Positions 1 to 7,358 of a DNA stretch of 22,841 nucleotides are shown piece after piece. The notes under the pieces are model-generated. The model was not told the origin of the DNA, did no database searches, and worked only from the letters and a program-made list of their open reading frames with translations. Made by a program: the position numbers and the translations under genes. Each line of letters begins with the position of its first letter. The stretch's first letter is position 1. Location: positions 1 to 22,841 of the forward strand of contig JAGKXC010000027.1 of assembly GCA_021151535.1 (NCBI GenBank). The letters run 5' to 3'. This DNA is from Sphingobacteriia bacterium (lineage in GTDB: Bacteria > Bacteroidota > Bacteroidia > NS11-12g > UBA955).

Positions 1-24
1 TCATAAATTTCGAAATTTTAATAA

Positions 25-1602
25 TTAATGGTTAAGAATAAAAAAGCCCCAAGGGTTCATGTGAATTGAGTTCAATTTATTACCAATTGAATCGAAGATA
101 CATTTTTCACCGGTAACAATATTTTCTGTGGTCAAGTTTTGAAAACCTTCAAAACGCCTTAAATCAATCGGACCTGATTCATCGCTCAAGTTGGCTACCA
201 CGGTAAGTGACTTTTTGGTGTTTTCATCAGTTAGTGTATAAATGTACATACCGGAACTCATACCTTCGGCGGGTTTCATTGGCGATGTAACTACGCGACT
301 GCTACTCACAGAACTATTCAACGCCGGATGCGTTTGTTTCAAGTTGTTCATCATTCTGTACCATGCAAATCTTGAAGTATCGCCCCATTTGATGGGATCT
401 TTTTTAAAGAATTCCAATCGCTTTGGGTTATTGGCTTCTTCCCCGGAATAGATCATGGGAATGCCGTTGGGGTAGGTGTAACACAATGCACTGAACAACT
501 TCCATTTATCGCCAAATTTTTCATTTACGGTACCATTCCAAGTGTTTTCATCATGGTTGGTAATGAACGTCATTGGCATGGAATTGTGGGGGAATCGTTG
601 ACGCATTTCTGTGGTAATTTCTAAGAAAGCTTTGGCATCAATTTTACCTTTTGCCAGATCTGCGGCCTTGCCGTGGAATGTCCAAGCATAATATGAATCG
701 AAAGCTTGGTACATGTATTTGGCGGGGTTGGCTTCTTTATCAGTATTCCATTCCATTTCTGCAAGCATGAAAATGTCTCTGGTTTCTTCGGTTCCGTTTG
801 ATATTACTTTGACATTACCAAAATGGGTAAGTGATTCTCTAGCCTCATTCCAAAAACTTACAGGTACTAAGAAACTCACATCGCATCGGAAACCGTCAAG
901 GCCAAGATCCAACCAATAGCGCATTTGCTCAATCATAGCGGCTCTTAATTCCTTGTTTGAATAATCCAATTGCGCAACATCTGTCCAATCCCATGGGGTA
1001 ACAATTTTTCCAGAATCATTGTGTACGTACCAATTTGGATGTTCTTGGATCCATGGATGATCCCAAGCGGTATGGTTTCCAACCCAGTCCAATATCACTT
1101 TCATGCCCATTTGGTGGGCGGTTTTGATGATGGCCTTGAAATCCTCGATGTTGCCGTATTCAGTATTAACACCGGTATAATTGCTAATGCTATAATAGCT
1201 TCCCAATTCTCCTTTGCGGTTTTTCACCCCAATGGGTTGGATGGGCATAAACCACAGAATATCTACTCCCAAGTTTTTCAAACGAGGTAAGTGTTTGGCA
1301 AAGGCATTGAAAGTACCTTCTTGGGTGTATTGACGTGTGTTTACTTCATAAATTACAGCGCTTTTGGCCCAATTAACCACGGTATGGTTTGTTGGGTTGT
1401 AATCTGCTGAAACAGGATCTTGTACTGTGGCAACTTTATTGAAATCTGGTGGCAAAGGACTGCTAGATAAGCCGTTCACATCTTCTTCTTTTTCAACAAT
1501 TATTGGGGTATTGGGATCAAACTTATGTGTTTTTTTCAATCCACATTGGGTAAAAAGCAAAGCGGTAAGGGCAATTACTGGCGATATATTTCTGATTTTC
1601 AT
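25..1602 (-). CDS. GH13 alpha-amylase-family glycosidase, probable lipoprotein
   Basis: Predicted to hydrolyse or rearrange alpha-1,4-glucans or maltooligosaccharides, anchored in the envelope. Numbered from the ATG at 1602 (525 aa), all four GH13 signature regions are present: DWVGNH at about 172-177, GFRCD at 237-241 (nucleophile Asp241, Arg239), the acid/base Glu282 in AEMEW, and NHDE at 349-352 (Asp351). The N-terminus is a short basic and hydrophobic signal ending at Cys20. The residue before the Cys is Gln, which is unusual for a lipobox, so lipidation is likely but not certain. An in-frame TTG six codons upstream would also open the frame; the ATG gives the more normal signal peptide. 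It diverges from the exported protein at 1765. No SusC, SusD or other starch-utilisation gene is visible nearby. Family assignment is firm; exact substrate specificity is not. Confidence 0.93.
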   Translation of the reverse strand: MKIRNISPVIALTALLFTQCGLKKTHKFDPNTPIIVEKEEDVNGLSSSPLPPDFNKVATVQDPVSADYNPTNHTVVNWAKSAVIYEVNTRQYTQEGTFNAFAKHLPRLKNLGVDILWFMPIQPIGVKNRKGELGSYYSISNYTGVNTEYGNIEDFKAIIKTAHQMGMKVILDWVGNHTAWDHPWIQEHPNWYVHNDSGKIVTPWDWTDVAQLDYSNKELRAAMIEQMRYWLDLGLDGFRCDVSFLVPVSFWNEARESLTHFGNVKVISNGTEETRDIFMLAEMEWNTDKEANPAKYMYQAFDSYYAWTFHGKAADLAKGKIDAKAFLEITTEMRQRFPHNSMPMTFITNHDENTWNGTVNEKFGDKWKLFSALCYTYPNGIPMIYSGEEANNPKRLEFFKKDPIKWGDTSRFAWYRMMNNLKQTHPALNSSVSSSRVVTSPMKPAEGMSSGMYIYTLTDENTKKSLTVVANLSDESGPIDLRRFEGFQNLTTENIVTGEKCIFDSIGNKLNSIHMNPWGFFILNH

Positions 1603-1764
1603 GGAATGTCTTATTGTCAATCTAACACTTATTCAAGTGCCCGCAATATAGGAAAGAAAGAACAGAAGTAAAAAATTGTGAGCATGTATTTATTGTGTCA
1701 TAAAAAACAAGGTATAGGAAACACCATGTATAGTTTTTTTGTCTGTAGTGTTAAATTTATCGCC

Positions 1765-3009
1765 ATGAAAACTTCCACAAACATTCGTTGGGTACTATTA
1801 ACGCTTGTTGTTCTTCTTAGTTCTTCTGATTCTGAAGCGGCAACATGCAATTGGAAATCCCGCTTGCCCTATTTTAAAATTTGGGACAGCTGCGGTGCAA
1901 CGAGTAAGAATAAAGGAAACATTTATGGATATACAGGATTTAACTATTCTAAAAGTAGCTGTTTTAAATATCAGTGGAGCGTTAATGGTTACAATGTAAG
2001 TTCAGGTACTACCAACCCTAGGATGTTGCAGTACCAGCCTGGTTATAATGGTACTTATGTAATTCGTTTTAAGGTTACGGATACTTGTAACAATTGCGAT
2101 ACAATCTTTACAGATACGGTAAAAATCACTTGTTTAACAAACAAAAATACCTCTTGTAATTGGGCTGCCAGAAACCCCAAATTCATGTTATGGGACAGTT
2201 GTTCTTCCAAGGCAAATCCGGGCAAGATCAGTGGTTATATTTATTGGAATTACAGCATCTACTTGCAAGGTTGTTTCAAGTATTATTGGGAGGTAAATGG
2301 CACCTCTGTAAATCCTACGGCCTCATTAAATCGCTGGATGGTTTACATGCCAAAAGCAAATGGTAAATACCACGTAAAGCTCAAGGTTGTAGACACTTGC
2401 AACAATTGCGATACTACATTCTCAGACTCATTAACCATTGTATGTTTGGGGAATACTTGCAATTGGGCGGCAAGAAAAGTGTACTTCGCGCATTGGGATA
2501 CTTGTACTTCTGCTGCACAGTCGATGAATGCTTATATCTACTTTGGATATAATAAAATGAGTTGTTTTAAGTATTCATGGACCGTAAATGGCAAGCCAGC
2601 CACCAATTTAAACACCAATCCTCGAAACTTCAGGTTTAAGCCTTTGGGTAACGGAGTTTATACCATTTGTGTAAAAGTAACTGATACCTGTGATGGCTGT
2701 GATACAACCATTTGTTATAATGATACCGTAAAATGTTTCACTGCGGGAGCAGAGAAAATGAAGCAAGCTGCTACTTCGCTCACCTTATGGCCCAATCCAA
2801 CTGAAGGTAGTTTTCATGTTTCTGGAATTTTACAGGGCGATATTCCTTTTGAAATTTATGATATCCGTGGCGAATCTAAGAAATCTGGAATTTTGAGAAT
2901 CAACAACGATGAAATTGATATTTCAGAGTTAACAGCTGGCTTCTATTTTATTAGATTCTTGAATGGCGATTTGGGATACAGATCCTTCCCTATTGTTTTA
3001 AAGAAATAG
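1765..3009 (+). CDS. T9SS-exported protein with three Cys-rich PKD-like repeats
   Basis: 414-residue exported protein of unknown function. The start is the ATG at 1765, because a signal peptide follows directly (MKTSTNIRW, a hydrophobic core, then SEAAT); the open frame extends further upstream but would bury that signal. The mature part is three tandem copies of a roughly 95-residue unit at about 28-123, 131-227 and 232-324. Each begins CNW, contains WDSC or WDTC, then CFKYxW.VNG, a VxDTCxxCDT segment, and closes on another Cys. The layout of beta strands and the K(V)xDT motif resemble PKD/Ig-like folds. The last roughly 75 residues (LTLWPNP, later LTAGFYFIRF, ending IVLKK) form a type A T9SS sorting domain, so the protein should cross the outer membrane and be attached or released at the surface. 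A role in adhesion or matrix is inference only. Confidence 0.85.
   Translation: MKTSTNIRWVLLTLVVLLSSSDSEAATCNWKSRLPYFKIWDSCGATSKNKGNIYGYTGFNYSKSSCFKYQWSVNGYNVSSGTTNPRMLQYQPGYNGTYVIRFKVTDTCNNCDTIFTDTVKITCLTNKNTSCNWAARNPKFMLWDSCSSKANPGKISGYIYWNYSIYLQGCFKYYWEVNGTSVNPTASLNRWMVYMPKANGKYHVKLKVVDTCNNCDTTFSDSLTIVCLGNTCNWAARKVYFAHWDTCTSAAQSMNAYIYFGYNKMSCFKYSWTVNGKPATNLNTNPRNFRFKPLGNGVYTICVKVTDTCDGCDTTICYNDTVKCFTAGAEKMKQAATSLTLWPNPTEGSFHVSGILQGDIPFEIYDIRGESKKSGILRINNDEIDISELTAGFYFIRFLNGDLGYRSFPIVLKK
1846..2736 (+). repeat. Three tandem Cys-rich domain repeats (protein level)
   Basis: The three units occupy roughly 1846-2133, 2155-2445 and 2458-2736. Each codes for about 93-97 residues with conserved Cys positions: the opening CNW, WDSC/WDTC, CFKY, DTCxxCDT, and a closing Cys. 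The second and third begin CNWAAR. Similarity is clear in protein but only partial in DNA, so the duplication is not recent. Short linkers of 4-7 residues separate the units. Confidence 0.85.
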
Positions 3010-3064
3010 GCGCTGCATTTTGGATTAAATTGATCCAAGTCTCTAGTTTTACATTTTGGTTAAG

Positions 3065-3072
3065 TAACTTTG
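3065..3072 (+). promoter_or_regulatory. Bacteroidota -7 promoter element before the YbjN-like gene
   Basis: TAACTTTG matches the TAnnTTTG consensus exactly. Ten bases separate it from the ATG at 3083, so the predicted 5' leader is only about 5 nt. I see no good TTTG -33 element at the expected distance. Confidence 0.45.
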
Positions 3073-3082
3073 TACTTCCAAG

Positions 3083-3559
3083 ATGAATATTCAAGATTTA
3101 ATTTCAGTAGTTGAAACCGGGATTCAAAAAACGGGTGTAAATCCAGAGGATGCGAGAAGTGGTGATGATGGTCAGTGGTTAATGCTGCGCAATGAAACGC
3201 CTATTTATATCGATGCATGGATAGATGATCAATCATCGCCTTGGAATTATTTTATCTTTGAAAAAGACCGATCAATTTTTCAAGTAACATTGCCTTTTTG
3301 TTATGCGCCAACATTGCAACGAGAGCAGTTTTTTGAGGAATTGTTAACGGTGAATTTGAACTTAATTTCTGCTAAGTTTTCATTCAATGCGAAAGACAAT
3401 GTTGTAGTAATTTCTTACCGTTGCGCAGGTTCACAGTTCCAAGCAGATTCGCTGAACGACATCATTGATGGTTTGAGTTACTATTGCGAGATGGCATATC
3501 ATGTTTTAAAGGATGAATTCCATTTAAAACGCGTATTGGTTGATGGAAATGGGCAATAA
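3083..3559 (+). CDS. YbjN-domain protein
   Basis: 158-residue soluble protein without a signal peptide. The arrangement resembles the YbjN / type III secretion chaperone-like fold: an N-terminal helix (MNIQDLISVVETGIQKTG), beta strands around WLMLRN and PIYIDAW, an FQVTLPFC strand, a helix (LQREQFFEELLTVN), strands AKFSFNAKDNVVVISYRC, and a long C-terminal helix (LNDIIDGLSYYCEMAYHVL). The molecular role of this family is poorly known; a stress or protein-binding role has been suggested for YbjN relatives. It is preceded by its own -7 element and converges with the TPR lipoprotein, whose stop codon begins two bases after this one ends. Family call is moderate to good, function unknown. Confidence 0.75.
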   Translation: MNIQDLISVVETGIQKTGVNPEDARSGDDGQWLMLRNETPIYIDAWIDDQSSPWNYFIFEKDRSIFQVTLPFCYAPTLQREQFFEELLTVNLNLISAKFSFNAKDNVVVISYRCAGSQFQADSLNDIIDGLSYYCEMAYHVLKDEFHLKRVLVDGNGQ

Positions 3560-3560
3560 A

Positions 3561-4298
3561 TTATCTACGCTGTTGACTTACCATTCGCTGTAAGTCGATG
3601 ATTCCTTGTCGGGCAGCATAGAAATTCGGAAATATTTTCAGAGCTGCTTGATAGGCAGTAGCAGCACCCATAATATCATTTTTGGATTGAAAGATAAGGG
3701 CTTGTAAATAGATATAAGCGGCTTTTGAAGGCACAGATTCTTTGATTCTAGCTTGGATGTGTTCCATGCGTACTTCGCCTTTGGAGGCGGATGGATTTTC
3801 AAGAGCCAAGGTGATCATAGAATCAGCGGCAAGGATATTTCCTCTGGCCATTTCAACAAAACACATATCCCACCAGTAGGTATTTTCTTTGGTATCTTGC
3901 CAAAGGTCTCTAAATAGTACAAGAGAAGCGGTGTCTTTGCCTTGTTCGAGCAACAATTTGGCTTTTAGCTCTCTGAGGTTATTACTTTTTGAGTTGTATT
4001 TTAATCCTTTATCGGTGTAATACATGGCGGTTTTTGGATCGCGTACAACGTTGGGATTGGAAGCATTATAGAAATAGTGATAATAGCTTAAAGAATCATA
4101 AGCCCAATTGGCTATGGTACTGTCTGTGCATACCCATTGTGTAAGCAATTGGGTTGCGGTAGTATAATCTTTGGCTTCAACGGCCATGTTATATGCTTTT
4201 TCAAGGGCCGAAGCTTTTTTGTTTCCGCAAGACTGAATGGCAAATGAAAAGCCTAATACAAGTGAAAAGAAAATGAAGTATTTGAGTTGTTTCATCAC
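3561..4298 (-). CDS. TPR-repeat lipoprotein
   Basis: 245-residue predicted lipoprotein. Residues 1-24 are a signal peptide with lipobox IQSC (Cys24). The rest is helical with tetratricopeptide-like pairs, for example the segment around AKDYTTATQLLTQW near 43-56, a middle pair around 95-125, and AATAYQAALKIFPNFYAARQGIIDL near 207-233. It probably acts as an envelope scaffold for protein-protein contacts; no partner can be named. The first two codons are both ATG (4298 and 4295). The -7 element at 4301-4308 places the transcription start at about 4295-4297, so the second ATG may be the real start. The gene diverges from ffh across 62 bases and converges on the YbjN-like gene with a single base between stops. 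No terminator is visible between those two genes. Confidence 0.85.
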   Translation of the reverse strand: MMKQLKYFIFFSLVLGFSFAIQSCGNKKASALEKAYNMAVEAKDYTTATQLLTQWVCTDSTIANWAYDSLSYYHYFYNASNPNVVRDPKTAMYYTDKGLKYNSKSNNLRELKAKLLLEQGKDTASLVLFRDLWQDTKENTYWWDMCFVEMARGNILAADSMITLALENPSASKGEVRMEHIQARIKESVPSKAAYIYLQALIFQSKNDIMGAATAYQAALKIFPNFYAARQGIIDLQRMVSQQRR

Positions 4299-4300
4299 AG

Positions 4301-4308
4301 CAAATATA
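4301..4308 (-). promoter_or_regulatory. Bacteroidota promoter for the TPR lipoprotein
   Basis: On the minus strand TATATTTG matches TAnnTTTG exactly, and a TTTG -33 element lies at 4327-4330 with an 18-base spacer. This is the best two-part promoter in the window. The box ends 2 bases before the first ATG and 5 bases before the second, implying a leaderless or nearly leaderless mRNA. Confidence 0.6.
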
Positions 4309-4347
4309 AGCAGTATAATTATTAACCAAATTTTGCAGGTTGCGTTG

Positions 4348-4355
4348 TATTTTTG
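4348..4355 (+). promoter_or_regulatory. Bacteroidota -7 promoter element for ffh
   Basis: TATTTTTG matches TAnnTTTG exactly and ends 5 bases before the ATG at 4361, so the transcript would start at or within a few bases of the start codon. A -33 TTTG at the right distance is not obvious. Confidence 0.5.
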
Positions 4356-4360
4356 CCTTC

Positions 4361-5695
4361 ATGTTTGAAAATCTGCAGAATCGGTTAGAGAAAGCGTTTC
4401 AGAACCTAAAAGGGCAAGGAAGAATCAATGAATTAAACGTTGCCGAAACGGTGAAGGAAATTCGTAGGGCGTTAATTGCGGCCGACGTAAACTTTAAGGT
4501 GGCGAAGGATTTTACAGATGAGATTTTGGAAAAAGCCAAAGGTGAAGATGTATTAAAATCGGTTTCTCCTGGTCAGATGCTTACCAAAATCGTGAATGAT
4601 GAATTGGTAGAATTATTGGGTGGCACCAAGAGTGATTTACAGATTTCGGGTAATCCGGCGATTATTTTAATTGCGGGACTGCAAGGTTCTGGTAAAACTA
4701 CTTTTTCTGGTAAACTCGGTAAACATTTGCAATCGATAGGCAGAAATCCATTGTTGGTAGCTGGCGACGTATATCGCCCGGCTGCAAGAAAACAATTGGA
4801 AGTTTTGGGAGAACAAACACAGGTAAAAGTTTATAACGAAGAGGGCAATAATGATCCCATTGCGATTGCGGAAAACGCGGTGAAATATGCCAGACAGCAT
4901 AACCACAATGTAGTGATTGTGGATACGGCCGGTAGGATTGCGATTGATCAAGAAATGATGAATGAAATTTCGCGGTTAAAATCTGCATTGAAGCCTGCAG
5001 AGATTTTGTTTGTTGTGGATTCAATGACGGGTCAGGATGCTGTGAATACGGCCAAGGCTTTCAATGATGTATTAGATTTTACTGGCGTAGTTTTAACCAA
5101 GTTGGATGGTGACACGCGCGGTGGTGCTGCGTTGAGTATTAAGCGTGTGGTGAATAAGCCGATCAAATTTGCGAGTATGGGCGAGAAGATGGACGCATTG
5201 GATGTGTTCTATCCAGATCGTATGGCAGGCAGGATTTTGGGTATGGGCGACGTGGTTTCTTTGGTTGAAAGAGCACAGGCGGTTTACGATCAAGAAGAAG
5301 CGGAGCGATTATCTAAGAAAATCGCCAAGAACAAGTTTGATTTAGAAGACTTTTTGGGGCAGTTACAGCAAATTAAAAAGATGGGTAACATCAAGGATTT
5401 GTTGGGAATGTTGCCAGGTGTTGGTAGCCAAATCAAAGATTTGGACATCAATGAAGATGCATTCAAAGGAATTGAAGCTTTGATACAGAGTATGACACCT
5501 CAAGAGCGTTCCAGGCCAGAAATTTTGAACAATAGTAGGAAGCAGAGGATAGTAAGGGGTAGTGGAAGAAACATCCAAGAATTAAACAAATTGTTGACAC
5601 AATTTGAGCAGATGCGGAAGATGATGAAGATGATGAGCGGTAAGGGTGGTAAATTACCTCAGATGCCTGGAATGGGCAATATGATGCGCCGATAA
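4361..5695 (+). CDS. ffh: Signal recognition particle GTPase Ffh
   Basis: 444-residue protein subunit of the signal recognition particle. It binds 4.5S RNA and hydrophobic signal sequences of nascent chains and delivers ribosomes to FtsY at the membrane. The start is set by the family-typical MFENLQNRL at the ATG 4361. The N domain is about 1-87. The G domain shows GLQGSGKT at 106-113, DVYRPAA at 136-142, DTAGR at 188-192, TKLDGDTRGGA at 246-256 and the GEKMDALDVF region near 274-283. The M domain runs from about 325, with the RNA-binding GSGRNIQELN at 400-409 and a Met-rich tail (QMRKMMKMM, QMPGMGNMMRR). Length is normal for the family. pdxH follows after 19 bases on the same strand, probably co-transcribed. 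Confidence 0.98.
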   Translation: MFENLQNRLEKAFQNLKGQGRINELNVAETVKEIRRALIAADVNFKVAKDFTDEILEKAKGEDVLKSVSPGQMLTKIVNDELVELLGGTKSDLQISGNPAIILIAGLQGSGKTTFSGKLGKHLQSIGRNPLLVAGDVYRPAARKQLEVLGEQTQVKVYNEEGNNDPIAIAENAVKYARQHNHNVVIVDTAGRIAIDQEMMNEISRLKSALKPAEILFVVDSMTGQDAVNTAKAFNDVLDFTGVVLTKLDGDTRGGAALSIKRVVNKPIKFASMGEKMDALDVFYPDRMAGRILGMGDVVSLVERAQAVYDQEEAERLSKKIAKNKFDLEDFLGQLQQIKKMGNIKDLLGMLPGVGSQIKDLDINEDAFKGIEALIQSMTPQERSRPEILNNSRKQRIVRGSGRNIQELNKLLTQFEQMRKMMKMMSGKGGKLPQMPGMGNMMRR

Positions 5696-5697
5696 AA

Positions 5698-5705
5698 GGG
5701 GAGGG
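5698..5705 (+). promoter_or_regulatory. Shine-Dalgarno-like sequence before pdxH
   Basis: GGGGAGGG lies just after the ffh stop codon and ends 9 bases before the pdxH ATG. Recognisable Shine-Dalgarno sequences are uncommon in Bacteroidota. This one fixes the pdxH start at 5715 and suggests re-initiation on an ffh-pdxH transcript. Confidence 0.4.
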
Positions 5706-5714
5706 TGAAGCAGG

Positions 5715-6356
5715 ATGGAAAAGAATATTGCAGATATCCGTAAGGAATACACAAAAGGAATTTTGGAGCCTAAGGAATTGGGCGATGATCCAATTGCGGT
5801 ATTTAGGAAATGGTTTGATCAGGCGTTGAAGAGTCAGGTTTTGGAGGTAAATGCAATGGCTTTGGCTACTGTATCACCTACTGGAGCTCCATCATTACGC
5901 ATTGTATTATTAAAGGAAATCACAGACAAAGGCATTGTTTTTTTTACCAATTACAAGAGTAGAAAAGGCAGAGAAATAGAAGAAAATCAACAAGTTGCAG
6001 TAGTTTTCTATTGGGCTGAGTTGGAAAGGCAAGTTAGAATTGAGGGTAAGGTGAAGAAGATTTCTGAAAAGGATAGCGATGCTTATTTTTATTCCAGGCC
6101 GAGGATAAGTCAGGCTGGTGCGGTAATATCTCCGCAAAGCGAGAAAATAGCGAGCAGGGAGATTTTGGATGCGGCGATGGAGGAATTGTTAGCCAAGGAA
6201 GATGCTGAATTGCAAAGGCCGATTCATTGGGGAGGATATGAAATTGAGGCGGATGTGGTTGAGTTTTGGCAGGGTAGGCCTGGCAGGGTGCATGACCGTG
6301 CGTTTTTTGAAAAAAATGAAGGCGGAACTTGGAATGTGTCCCGCCTTGCACCATAA
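5715..6356 (+). CDS. pdxH: Pyridoxamine/pyridoxine 5'-phosphate oxidase
   Basis: 213-residue FMN enzyme that oxidises pyridoxamine- or pyridoxine-5'-phosphate to pyridoxal 5'-phosphate, the last step of PLP synthesis and salvage. Visible signatures are RIVLLK at 62-67 and FFTNYKSRKGREI at 76-88 (FMN and phosphate contacts), WAELERQVRIEG near 100-111, FYSRPRISQAGAVISPQS near 125-142, GRPGRVHDRAFF at 187-198 (substrate-binding Arg and His), and the conserved C-terminal SRLAP. Length is normal for the family. It follows ffh by 19 bases and converges with fabI across 46 bases, with no clear terminator between them. Confidence 0.97.
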   Translation: MEKNIADIRKEYTKGILEPKELGDDPIAVFRKWFDQALKSQVLEVNAMALATVSPTGAPSLRIVLLKEITDKGIVFFTNYKSRKGREIEENQQVAVVFYWAELERQVRIEGKVKKISEKDSDAYFYSRPRISQAGAVISPQSEKIASREILDAAMEELLAKEDAELQRPIHWGGYEIEADVVEFWQGRPGRVHDRAFFEKNEGGTWNVSRLAP

Positions 6357-6402
6357 AAGATTTTATTTGTTTTGGGATGCTAGGATTGCATCGCCGGAAA
6401 AA

Positions 6403-7221
6403 TTAACCGTTGTTTTTGAACTTTTCCATCAAATCGGAAGCGATACCAGTGTAGGAGAAACCGCCGTCGTGGAAAAGGTTTTGCATAGTAACCATTTTGG
6501 TGTAATCGCTGAATAAGCTAACGCAATAATCGGCACAGCTTTGAGCAGACGCATTACCCAATGGGCTCATAACATCGGCATAGTTGAAGAAAGCGTCGAA
6601 TCCACCCACTCCGCTACCTGCGGTTGTCATGGTAGGGCTTTGAGAGATTGTATTTACCCTAACTTTTTTATGTTTTCCGTAGTGGTAACCAAAGCTACGT
6701 GCAAAGCTTTCGAGCAAAGCTTTTGCCTCGGCCATTTCAGAATAATCTGGGAAAGTTCTTTGAGCGGCGATGTAGGTTAATGCTACGATACTGCCCCATT
6801 CTTTCATTGCATCTTTATTCCATAAAACTTGCATAAGGCGATGGAAACTCATTGCGGAGATATCCAAAGTAGTATGCATAAAATCGTAATTTAGTTCAGT
6901 GTAGGGGATTTTTTTACGTACGTTTAAGCTCATACCTACGCTATGTAGTACAAAATCCAATTTACCGCCTAAGGCTTCAGTTGCACCGTTTACCAAATTT
7001 TCAAGATCTTCCATTTTGGTAACATCGGCATAGATTAAGGGTGCATTGAGTTTCTTAGCTAATTCTTCCGTTTGACCTACTCGGGCAGCAACAGGAGCAT
7101 TGGTTAAAACGATTGAAGCACCTTCAGCTACGCAAGCTTCGGCCACTTTCCAAGCGATAGATTGTTCGTTTAAAGCGCCAAAAATGATGCCTTTCTTACC
7201 TGATAATATTTGGTTTGCCAT
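6403..7221 (-). CDS. fabI: Enoyl-[acyl-carrier-protein] reductase FabI
   Basis: 272-residue short-chain dehydrogenase/reductase that carries out the final NAD(P)H-dependent reduction in each cycle of type II fatty acid synthesis. I chose the ATG at 7221 (MANQILSGKKGIIFG); the open frame extends 16 codons upstream but that stretch is not family-like and contains the promoter box. The modified nucleotide-binding motif GALNEQSIAW is at 15-24. The FabI catalytic pattern is intact: Tyr150, then Tyr160-x6-Lys167 (YSEMAEAK). The HSVGMS segment (about 93-98) and the C-terminal HDGGFSY (251-257) also fit the family. It is a probable target of triclosan-type inhibitors by family. It stands alone, converging with pdxH and diverging from the large exported protein. 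Confidence 0.96.
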   Translation of the reverse strand: MANQILSGKKGIIFGALNEQSIAWKVAEACVAEGASIVLTNAPVAARVGQTEELAKKLNAPLIYADVTKMEDLENLVNGATEALGGKLDFVLHSVGMSLNVRKKIPYTELNYDFMHTTLDISAMSFHRLMQVLWNKDAMKEWGSIVALTYIAAQRTFPDYSEMAEAKALLESFARSFGYHYGKHKKVRVNTISQSPTMTTAGSGVGGFDAFFNYADVMSPLGNASAQSCADYCVSLFSDYTKMVTMQNLFHDGGFSYTGIASDLMEKFKNNG

Positions 7222-7246
7222 GGTAATATTTGCTAGTTTGTTTGAG

Positions 7247-7254
7247 CAAAAATA
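7247..7254 (-). promoter_or_regulatory. Bacteroidota -7 promoter element for fabI
   Basis: On the minus strand TATTTTTG matches TAnnTTTG exactly, 25 bases before the chosen ATG at 7221. It lies inside the upstream extension of the open frame, which supports the shorter FabI start. Only a weak CTTG is seen in the -33 region. Confidence 0.45.
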
Positions 7255-7358
7255 GCGAACAAACATCATCCAAGTATCATATTATTGGTTTAATAGTGTT
7301 TAAAAAATTGGAATCATCGCATTTAATTCCTTAATTTACATGTAAAAGGAAAACGTAT

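Noticed and set aside
35..56. Possible hairpin and T run at the 3' end of the GH13 gene
   Set aside because: The CCC/GGG pairing is only a few bases and lies within coding sequence for the C-terminal MNPWGFF segment; the signal is explained by codons.
1678..1764. N-terminal extension of the triplicated-domain protein
   Set aside because: A clean signal peptide starts at the ATG at 1765; the 29 upstream codons would hide it and look non-coding.
6034..6354. Minus-strand open frame inside pdxH
   Set aside because: It is antisense to a strongly conserved enzyme, has low-complexity Pro/His-rich translation and no signals of its own.
6376..6392. GATGC/GCATC hairpin between the convergent pdxH and fabI genes
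   Set aside because: Five base pairs without a U tract on either strand; not a credible intrinsic terminator.
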